Origin: an uncultured Clostridia bacterium
GTDB taxonomy: Bacteria; Bacillota_A; Clostridia; TANB77; CAG-508
Assembly: GCA_947624725.1 (NCBI GenBank)
Contig: CANQLP010000045.1
Span: 1-7,547, forward strand
DNA: 7,547 nt
Direction: 5' to 3'
Shown here piece by piece: positions 1 through 4,891 of the stretch. The stretch's first letter is position 1. Each line of letters begins with the position of its first letter. The notes beneath the pieces are model-generated. The model saw only the letters and a program-made list of their open reading frames with translations, was not told the origin of the DNA and did no database searches. Position numbers and translations under genes: made by a program.

Positions 1-163
1 TTGTTCTTCCTTTATTTTTTTGATAATACTTATTTGAACTTGGATTCTCATAAGTATCTTCTGCAGAATTACTATTATCCTTTGATTGGAATGTTGTAAC
101 TAAAATTAATGCTATGCATACTACTATGTATATTGCTAATACTATATATTTTACTACTGTCAT
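1..163 (-). CDS. secG: Preprotein translocase subunit SecG (partial, C-terminus beyond window)
   Basis: SecG is the small auxiliary subunit of the SecYEG channel that exports unfolded proteins across the cytoplasmic membrane. The visible 54 residues start MTVVKYIVLAIYIVVCIALI, a first membrane helix (about residues 4-24). A short polar linker follows, with the QSK motif at residues 26-28, and the segment YYQKNKGRT at about 46-54 matches the FFSKNKxRT stretch that precedes the second SecG helix in clostridia. Family members are usually 70-80 residues, so roughly the last 20-25, including helix 2, lie outside the window. The start is set by a TAGGAG ribosome binding site 7-8 bases upstream and by the family N-terminus. 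The Gly/Ser-rich linker typical of SecG is here replaced by an Asn/Ser/Glu-rich one. The gene has its own extended -10 promoter. The identification rests on motif and topology memory only. Confidence 0.75.
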   Translation of the reverse strand, partial: MTVVKYIVLAIYIVVCIALILVTTFQSKDNSNSAEDTYENPSSNKYYQKNKGRT

Positions 164-216
164 TTTTCTCTCCTAACTCTGAATTAATTAAATTCATATA
201 TTCAATAACATATTTA

Positions 217-245
217 AATATACCATATATTTTACTAAAAATCAA
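217..245 (-). promoter_or_regulatory. Promoter of secG (extended -10)
   Basis: On the minus strand there is a TTGATT -35 box (240-245), a 17-base spacer and a TATATT -10 box (217-222) preceded by TGG, an extended -10 element. The predicted transcript start near 210 leaves a leader of about 45 bases before the secG start codon. The -35 box begins only 15 bases after the toxN stop codon, so secG has its own promoter although it also lies directly downstream of toxN. Confidence 0.6.
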
Positions 246-260
246 GCAATATTGGAAAAT

Positions 261-773
261 TTATTTGGGTTGTTTAAAATATTCATTACACTTTTTCTCT
301 AATAATTTAAAATTACAGCATCTTCCTCTAATATTAATTGGTAACCTTTTACTATTATATAATGTATACAATCTTAAAGACTTATCTTTTACCTGATTGT
401 AATTTTTATTTAGCCAAGATAGCTGTTCTTTTAATAATTTTTGATATTTTTGTTCTGAAATTGTTAATGGTACTTTATCTAAGTTAATTAATGTATAATT
501 GTTTTCTTTTACAGGAATCATGTTGTTAAAATTTACAGCTCCCAATTCTCCATTTTTTATTTTTAAAAAGTCCAACGTATTTTTCATTTTTTTATGCTTT
601 TCCTTTGGACTTGATAAAGGTGCAAAATATTCACATTTTTCGATTTTAAATAATACTCCTATAAAAGGCCTTAGCTCTTTTTCATTTTTGTTATAGGCAA
701 CTTTATTATCAAATTTTCTTAAATAATCACAATAAGCTGAATTTACTCTAACAACTTTTAAATTTATTATCAT
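261..773 (-). CDS. toxN: Type III toxin-antitoxin system toxin, ToxN/AbiQ family endoribonuclease
   Basis: ToxN/AbiQ proteins are sequence-specific endoribonucleases that cleave mRNA and their own repeat-RNA antitoxin precursor; the processed RNA units then wrap the toxin and inhibit it. This 170-residue protein has the family's usual length. It shows the N-terminal NSAYCDYLRKFD (residues 11-22), RPFIGVLF (35-42) and the hallmark YFAPLSSPKEKH (49-60). By alignment from memory to Pectobacterium ToxN, S54, S55 and K57 correspond to T52, S53 and K55 of its active site, and Y14 to Y10. Further family features are the MIPV segment (85-88) and the C-terminal RCCNFKLLEKKC (151-162). It follows a repeat RNA and a terminator, the standard ToxIN layout. 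An AGGAGG site 7 bases before the ATG fixes the start. A TTGATT-17-TATAAT promoter of its own lies just upstream. The protein looks intact; no terminator follows it before secG. Confidence 0.93.
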   Translation of the reverse strand: MIINLKVVRVNSAYCDYLRKFDNKVAYNKNEKELRPFIGVLFKIEKCEYFAPLSSPKEKHKKMKNTLDFLKIKNGELGAVNFNNMIPVKENNYTLINLDKVPLTISEQKYQKLLKEQLSWLNKNYNQVKDKSLRLYTLYNSKRLPINIRGRCCNFKLLEKKCNEYFKQPK

Positions 774-791
774 TATTTATCCTCCTATCAC

Positions 792-820
792 ATTATATAC
801 TACATATAAGCTAAAATCAA
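792..820 (-). promoter_or_regulatory. Probable dedicated promoter of toxN
   Basis: On the minus strand a TTGATT -35 box (815-820), a 17-base spacer and a perfect TATAAT -10 box (792-797) lie between the antitoxin terminator and toxN. The start point would fall near 785-788, giving a leader of only about 12-15 bases that is mostly the AGGAGG ribosome binding site (781-786). A separate toxin promoter is not the standard arrangement in type III systems, where toxin mRNA comes mainly from read-through of the antitoxin terminator. AT-rich DNA produces chance -10 matches, but matching both boxes at exactly 17 bases is harder to get by chance. Confidence 0.55.
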
Positions 821-877
821 TATTTTTTTGTAAAATATTGGCATTTATTGTTGATAAATTATATTTATTGCAAATAT

Positions 878-907
878 AAAAAAGATTAGAGTTTAGTCTC
901 TAATCTT
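878..907 (-). terminator. Intrinsic terminator between antitoxin RNA and toxN
   Basis: A perfect 10-base-pair stem (arms 882-891 and 898-907, AAGATTAGAG with CTCTAATCTT) with a 6-base loop is followed on the minus strand by a run of six T. It lies directly after the third antitoxin repeat. In known ToxIN loci such a leaky terminator sets the excess of antitoxin RNA over toxin mRNA, and the same role is inferred here. Confidence 0.88.
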
Positions 908-908
908 A

Positions 909-1024
909 CTTTTTTAAGTCCCAAATTTTTGGCTGGGTTCACCGCTTTTTTTAGTTCCAATTTAATGGCTGGATTCACCGCTTTTTTAAGTCCCAATTTT
1001 TGGCTGGGTTCACCACTTTTTTTA
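909..1024 (-). repeat. Three tandem 35-36-base antitoxin repeats plus a partial A-run copy
   Basis: In transcription order the units are 1015-981 (35 bases), 980-945 (36) and 944-909 (36), each ending in AAAAAAG. Bases 1024-1016 repeat only that A-run-plus-G end, so every unit is flanked on both sides by the likely cleavage site. The first and third units differ by two changes (their first base and one extra T in the loop). The middle one differs at about six positions. Unit length and copy number fall within the range known for type III antitoxins (about 34-49 bases, about 2-5.5 copies). Confidence 0.92.
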
Positions 1025-1077
1025 TGCTATCTTGATAGCAATACTATTATATGCATTTTTATAAAAAATATTGCTAT
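1025..1077 (-). promoter_or_regulatory. Overlapping inverted repeats in the antitoxin leader
   Basis: Two dyads share one arm. ATAGCAATA (1035-1043) is the exact reverse complement of TATTGCTAT (1069-1077). TGCTATC (1025-1031) is the exact reverse complement of GATAGCA (1034-1040). As DNA they could be operator half-sites around the promoter. As RNA they would be mutually exclusive hairpins ahead of the first repeat; the shorter would be a 6-bp stem with a CAAG loop. Function is inference only. Confidence 0.4.
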
Positions 1078-1081
1078 TATT

Positions 1082-1110
1082 AATATAACATAATTTTACA
1101 AAAAAATCAA
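1082..1110 (-). promoter_or_regulatory. Probable promoter of the antitoxin RNA (extended -10)
   Basis: On the minus strand a TTGATT -35 box (1105-1110), a 17-base spacer ending in TGT and a TATATT -10 box (1082-1087) form an extended -10 promoter, with start expected near 1075. It resembles the secG promoter closely. A perfect TATAAT at 1046-1051 is an alternative that would shorten the leader, but it has no credible -35 box. The -35 box lies inside the terminator hairpin of the upstream glycan operon. Confidence 0.55.
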
Positions 1111-1141
1111 TATTTTATTTATGAATATTATATGATTTTTT
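1101..1141 (-). terminator. A+T-rich terminator of the glycan operon
   Basis: An 8-bp outer stem (1101-1108 with 1134-1141) and a 6-bp inner stem (AATATT at 1109-1114 and 1124-1129), with a 4-base bulge and a 9-base loop, lie 3 bases after the last stop codon. On the minus strand the hairpin ends in a T-run. The stem has almost no G-C pairs, so strength is uncertain and some read-through into the toxin-antitoxin locus is plausible. Confidence 0.5.
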
Positions 1142-1144
1142 ACG

Positions 1145-2083
1145 TTATTTTATCTTTTCGATAGATTCAATTATATATTTTTGTTTTTTAAAAATTAAAT
1201 TAACTAATATAGATAAATATTTAATCATAATAGTCAATATTGAAAACACACCTAAAAATGCAAAAGATATTAAAAGCATTGTGGTTGTCCAACCTGCTAT
1301 TGGCTTTTTACATAGAAAAATATATATAGTATAAATTACAGTTAAAATCACTGCAGCCATCATTATCATTGCCATAGTAATTGCAAATTTATATGCAACA
1401 TCTGTAAATAAAACAATAGAATCAACTGCTAGTTCTTTTTTTGTATCTATAATTTCTTTTGGAATTTTTTGTTCTATATTTTTTACTACTTTATATTTAA
1501 TAGTGCATAATTTTAGTCCACTACTTGCATATACAGCTTTACGATATGGAATATTTATATTTATTGATTTTACACGATTGATAGCTCTTCTAGATAATAT
1601 TCTAAAAGTTTCTGTGTTAATTTTATAAACATTATTAGAGGTTCTATTAAATATAGTATAAAATATTTTAGATGTGAATCTTTTCTTTGCATTAGACGTA
1701 GCACTCACTATATCATATCCTTCTAATGCAACATTATAGATTTTCATTAGTAACTCCAAATCGTAGTCAATATAAACATTATCAAATTCATAGACAAAAT
1801 CTCCAATAGCTAAGTCTATTCCTGCGTTCATTGAAAGTTCTAATCCTTGATAATAGCTCATATTTATTATGCTTATTGTGGAATCTACTATATCATTAGA
1901 AACTTTTTTTATTTGTTCAACACTACTATCTGTTGATTTATCATCAACACAAATAATTTCATATTTTTCAAAATTTTCACTTAATGTATTACTTATTTTT
2001 TTTAAAAAATTACCTATTTCTTTTTCGTTGTTATGAATATATATAACAGCAGATACAAAATTCTTTTCTTTATTAATAATCAT
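1145..2083 (-). CDS. Membrane-anchored family 2 glycosyltransferase (GtrB/DPM-like)
   Basis: This protein probably transfers a sugar from a nucleotide donor to polyprenyl phosphate at the inner face of the membrane. The 312 residues have the GT2 GT-A layout: VIYIHNNE (13-20) in place of the usual VxPxYNE, CVDDKSTDSS (45-54), and EFDNVYIDYD (99-108) where the metal-binding DxD region normally lies. Two C-terminal membrane helices (about 233-258 and 265-295) follow, then a basic tail. This two-helix topology is that of GtrB and bacterial dolichol-phosphate-mannose synthase relatives. The first DxD aspartate is Glu, so the motif reads ExD. The gene is the last of the operon. Its ATG overlaps the stop codon of the FAD oxidoreductase gene (ATGA), with GAGGTG as ribosome binding site, so translation is likely coupled. 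Sugar specificity cannot be told. Confidence 0.85.
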   Translation of the reverse strand: MIINKEKNFVSAVIYIHNNEKEIGNFLKKISNTLSENFEKYEIICVDDKSTDSSVEQIKKVSNDIVDSTISIINMSYYQGLELSMNAGIDLAIGDFVYEFDNVYIDYDLELLMKIYNVALEGYDIVSATSNAKKRFTSKIFYTIFNRTSNNVYKINTETFRILSRRAINRVKSININIPYRKAVYASSGLKLCTIKYKVVKNIEQKIPKEIIDTKKELAVDSIVLFTDVAYKFAITMAMIMMAAVILTVIYTIYIFLCKKPIAGWTTTMLLISFAFLGVFSILTIMIKYLSILVNLIFKKQKYIIESIEKIK

Positions 2084-3198
2084 TTTAACACCTCATCTAA
2101 ATCAAATACTGTATTTATTTTTCCTGATAAAACACTTATAAAAGTTGGATTCGTTGAAAATTGTTTAATTACTGTAGGTCTTGAGTCATCTATTTCTGAA
2201 GTTTTCAATATTGGTTTCATAGAGAAAAGTGAACCTTCATATTTAAATTCATATTCATCTTTTAAATATTTCTTTGCAAGTTTAAACATGTAATTCCATG
2301 CTGTTTTAGGTTTAGCAGGACATTCATTACAATTTCCTAAGCATTCCTTTGTACAAAATCCATTACTATGTTTTTGACACTCGAATGTAGGTAATGAATC
2401 GTAGCTAGTTATATGTGGAGTAAATGTAACTGAGGTTAAAGAGTGATATCCTGTTTTTCCGAATGGCATAATTGAAAAAAATGGTCCATCCATAACTGTA
2501 ATTCCTACATTTTTTAATTTTTCATTAACACTACATAATATTATTTCACATAATTCATATTTAATCTTAAATGGTTCATATCCAAGATAGTTTAAAATTT
2601 GATTTACAGAAGCATAGGTTGCATTTAAAATATACCCCCCCACAAATGTTTCTCCTGTGTCTAATTCTATTTCATAAAATTCTTTTTTCTTAACAATATT
2701 TGATATATTGCAATTATATTTTATTTCTACATTATCTAATTTCAAAATTTTTTCCAAAAAATAATTTTTTAAAATTTGAGCATCATAAGTATATTCTTTT
2801 GTCAAAAAGCAGCCATCACAAGAGCCTTCTTTAAAATATTTTTGTGTTGGTATTTCCTCACATTTTATTTCTGCATTTTTACAAAATTTTTTAAATTGTT
2901 CTGCGTTTGTCCATGAAAAGTTTGTTGATGTTGCATATATTTGGTCAAAATTTGTTAATTCTGAAAAACCATATGCTTCATTAAATCTCTCAAAATATTT
3001 TGCAGATTTAATAGCTGTTGAATAAGACCTTGGATAATGGTATCCATTATGTACTCTTGCCTGATTAATATATGTTGCTCTTTTAAATGCTTCATTTTCT
3101 TTTTCAATTACTAGGACTTTTTGATTTCTTTCTCCGCAGAAAAGAGCTGAATATAATCCATAAATTCCTGCTCCCAATATTATCTTGTCATATTTCAT
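2080..3198 (-). CDS. FAD-dependent oxidoreductase (DAO-like fold) with cysteine-rich insert
   Basis: The protein is a 372-residue flavoprotein of the D-amino-acid-oxidase-like superfamily. The N-terminal Rossmann motif GAGIYGLYSA (residues 9-18) and the acidic E32 after VLVIE are the FAD-binding signature. The stretch ATYINQARVHNGYHYPRS (41-58) follows, and the C-terminal SVLSGKINTVFD (355-366) closes the FAD site. Family members oxidise amines, amino acids or hydroxy groups; in this operon a sugar or sugar-linked substrate is the likely target (inference). A distinctive insert holds C274, C282, C286, C290 and C293 with H277, spaced like a zinc or Fe-S site; C127 and C130 form another CxxC. 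A run of seven G lies in the coding strand at 2635-2641. There is a 78-base gap upstream without clear promoter or terminator; AAGGA precedes the ATG. The exact reaction is unknown. Confidence 0.82.
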   Translation of the reverse strand: MKYDKIILGAGIYGLYSALFCGERNQKVLVIEKENEAFKRATYINQARVHNGYHYPRSYSTAIKSAKYFERFNEAYGFSELTNFDQIYATSTNFSWTNAEQFKKFCKNAEIKCEEIPTQKYFKEGSCDGCFLTKEYTYDAQILKNYFLEKILKLDNVEIKYNCNISNIVKKKEFYEIELDTGETFVGGYILNATYASVNQILNYLGYEPFKIKYELCEIILCSVNEKLKNVGITVMDGPFFSIMPFGKTGYHSLTSVTFTPHITSYDSLPTFECQKHSNGFCTKECLGNCNECPAKPKTAWNYMFKLAKKYLKDEYEFKYEGSLFSMKPILKTSEIDDSRPTVIKQFSTNPTFISVLSGKINTVFDLDEVLK

Positions 3199-3276
3199 TG
3201 TTTCCTTCTTTCTAAATTTATATATTTCTTTATTTAATATTTCTAATAAAAATAAATATGTAAGTTCTTATATATT

Positions 3277-4071
3277 CTACTTAACATCATATTTATGGAA
3301 CAAGTTTTTAAATAAAATTTTCAATAAATCACCATTTCCTTTTAAAAAACTTATTTTGGTTGGTGTTTTTCCCTTCTTTGGGTATTCTCTTTTTACAGGT
3401 ATTTCACAAGTTTTTAATTTTAACTGGTCTGCTTTTACAGATAAATATGCAAGAAGTTCATATGTTACAAAGATATCTCTTAAAGGTTGAACTTCGGGAT
3501 GTGTTAAATATTTTCTTGAGTATGCTCGATAGGCATTTGTTGTATCTGTATATCTTTTTCCTGCAGTAATAGATATAATAGGTGCATGTATTAATTTGAC
3601 AGACATATATCGTATTATTGGCGTGTTTATTGCCTGTCCGCCTTTTATAAATCTAGAGCCTTGTATAAAGTCATATCCTTCTTCTAGTTTTTCTATAAAT
3701 TGGGGAATATCTTCAATACTATCTTTATTGTTTCCATCGATTGTAATAATACCTTCGTAGCCTCTATTTAATGCCCACCAAATCCCCATCCTAAGTTGTG
3801 CTCCCTGTTTTCCAGCTCCTTTTTTTATAAGTAATGTATTAACTCCAAATGATTTTAATACTTCTTCATCGGTTGAACCATCAGTAGAACCAGCATCACA
3901 TATAATAATGTCTGCTATTTGATTTATATTTGCTTTTTTTGCTCTTTCTAATTCTTTTTTTATTCTTTCACCCTCATTAATAATAGGTATACAAACACAA
4001 TATTTTGTTTTTCTTTTTTCATATTCTTCACATTCAAAATCTGGTACACCATCTAAATCTTTATATATCAT
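3277..4071 (-). CDS. Soluble family 2 glycosyltransferase, DPM1-like
   Basis: This 264-residue GT-A enzyme has no membrane helix and resembles polyprenyl/dolichol-phosphate sugar synthases. Motifs in order are CVCIPIINEGERI (25-37), CDAGSTDGS (58-66), TIDGNNKDS (110-118) at the place of the DxD metal site, QGSRFIKGG (137-145), and TDTTNAYRAYS (175-185) matching the TD.tnG.Ra segment of DPM1-like enzymes. The DGN variant with NKD after it seems, from memory, to be shared by a subfamily often found next to TIM-barrel sugar isomerases, so it is probably not a defect. The ATG overlaps the stop codon of the TIM-barrel gene (ATGA), using GGGGAAA inside that gene as ribosome binding site, so the two products are probably made in equal amounts. 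It likely loads the operon's sugar onto a lipid carrier. Donor and acceptor are not known. Confidence 0.85.
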   Translation of the reverse strand: MIYKDLDGVPDFECEEYEKRKTKYCVCIPIINEGERIKKELERAKKANINQIADIIICDAGSTDGSTDEEVLKSFGVNTLLIKKGAGKQGAQLRMGIWWALNRGYEGIITIDGNNKDSIEDIPQFIEKLEEGYDFIQGSRFIKGGQAINTPIIRYMSVKLIHAPIISITAGKRYTDTTNAYRAYSRKYLTHPEVQPLRDIFVTYELLAYLSVKADQLKLKTCEIPVKREYPKKGKTPTKISFLKGNGDLLKILFKNLFHKYDVK

Positions 4072-4871
4072 TGTATTTCCCCTTTAACTAATGTAATAAC
4101 ATAATCTATTATAGTTTTAACTTGTTGTATATTATTTTGATTTTTCATTTCTATTGAAATATATCCATCATAGTTATTTGCTTTTAATAATTTTATTAAA
4201 TCCTTATGCAACTTTCTTTTCTTAATTGGCTCAAGATTTGGTTCACTTATATGTATATGATTTATTAATGGTATATTTTCTTTTAGTATATCAACATCTT
4301 CATTATTTTGAATCATAGTACCAATATCTAGATTGATTTTTATTCCAGGATTATTCAATTCCTTTACTAATTTGATTGCTTGTAATGTAGTTGTTATAAA
4401 ATTTGTATTATAAATTACTGGATTTGGTTCTATTGCAAAGACTACTCCTTTATCATTAGCATAATTTCCTATTTTATTAAAAAAATCTATAGCTATGTTG
4501 TAATCTTTTTTTTCTTCACTTATTATTCTATTTTTTGGGCAACCAAAAACTAAATTCTTACAGTTACATGCATATGCAAAGTCTATGGCCTTTTTTGTAT
4601 AGTTTATTAATTCTTCTCTCTCTTCTATATTTTTAAAGATGTTTTCTTTTTTACCATACCAAATTGATTGCATAGAACTGATTTTTAAATTGTAGTTTTT
4701 ATATAGCATTTGTGCAAACTGCTCAACTTTATCTATATGATAATATGGATTTTCTTCAATTATTCGTGTAGGCGCAATTTCAATTCCATCCAGTTTGTTA
4801 CTAGAAAGATATTCATACATTTCCTTATCATACAACTTATCCCATGCTATATTTGAAATTGATAATTTCAT
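4068..4871 (-). CDS. Sugar phosphate isomerase/epimerase, TIM-barrel (xylose isomerase-like)
   Basis: The 267-residue protein matches the AP-endonuclease-2/xylose-isomerase-like TIM barrel, whose members isomerise or epimerise sugars and related polyols with a divalent metal. Strand-end motifs are LDGIEIAP (27-34), VFAIEPNP (144-151), INLDIGTM (179-186), HIHISEPN (205-212) and GYISIEMK (236-243). They place a likely metal set of E148, D182, H207 and E241. The length is typical and the fold looks complete. It starts 20 bases after the SDR gene, with AGAAGGA as ribosome binding site, and overlaps the next glycosyltransferase by four bases. In this operon it most likely acts on a free or nucleotide-linked sugar made with the SDR enzyme (inference). 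The substrate cannot be assigned; other members of the fold act on inositols or as endonucleases. Confidence 0.83.
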   Translation of the reverse strand: MKLSISNIAWDKLYDKEMYEYLSSNKLDGIEIAPTRIIEENPYYHIDKVEQFAQMLYKNYNLKISSMQSIWYGKKENIFKNIEEREELINYTKKAIDFAYACNCKNLVFGCPKNRIISEEKKDYNIAIDFFNKIGNYANDKGVVFAIEPNPVIYNTNFITTTLQAIKLVKELNNPGIKINLDIGTMIQNNEDVDILKENIPLINHIHISEPNLEPIKKRKLHKDLIKLLKANNYDGYISIEMKNQNNIQQVKTIIDYVITLVKGEIQ

Positions 4872-4891
4872 AAAATTTTCCTTCTTATTTA

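Larger units (their letters stand above)
878..1075 (-). ncRNA. toxI: ToxI-like type III antitoxin repeat RNA (precursor)
   Basis: This is the predicted antitoxin RNA of the ToxIN locus: a leader of about 50-60 bases, three tandem repeats and the intrinsic terminator. In the family, ToxN cuts the precursor at the A-rich repeat joints, and each monomer folds as a pseudoknot that binds and blocks the toxin. Each unit here reads GGUGAA, then CCCAGCC or UCCAGCC, an A-rich loop, then UUGGG or UUGGA, then ACU(U) and A6-7G. CCCA can pair with UGGG (with an adjacent G-U), and the upstream GGU can pair with the loop GCC, giving an H-type pseudoknot. The middle repeat swaps the outer C-G pair for U-A, keeping the stem. 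The 5' end is taken from the promoter at 1082-1110, with an alternative start nearer 1040. The RNA has no recognisable open reading frame. Confidence 0.88.

Noticed and set aside
109..396. Plus-strand open frame of 95 codons
   Set aside because: It runs antisense through secG and toxN, is dominated by Leu/Ile/Tyr codons expected from AT-rich shadow frames, and has no convincing ribosome binding site.
909..1024. Short CRISPR-like array of three regular repeats
   Set aside because: The repeats are directly adjacent with no spacers, there are no cas genes, and a terminator plus a ToxN-family gene follow. A type III antitoxin explains all of it.
1046..1051. Perfect TATAAT as the main antitoxin -10 box
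   Set aside because: No -35-like hexamer lies 16-18 bases upstream, whereas 1082-1110 has both boxes at 17 bases with an extended -10. It is kept only as an alternative start.
2033..2293. Plus-strand open frame across the junction of the last two operon genes
   Set aside because: It is antisense to two well-supported genes, has no family-like motif and no promoter or ribosome binding site.
3199..3276. Internal promoter or terminator in the 78-base gap before the FAD oxidoreductase gene
   Set aside because: I found no paired -35/-10 boxes at good spacing and no hairpin with a T-run, so the gap is treated as operon-internal.
3185..3569. Plus-strand open frames opposite the DPM-like glycosyltransferase
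   Set aside because: They are shadows of the minus-strand gene with its clear GT2 motifs; no independent coding signal is seen.
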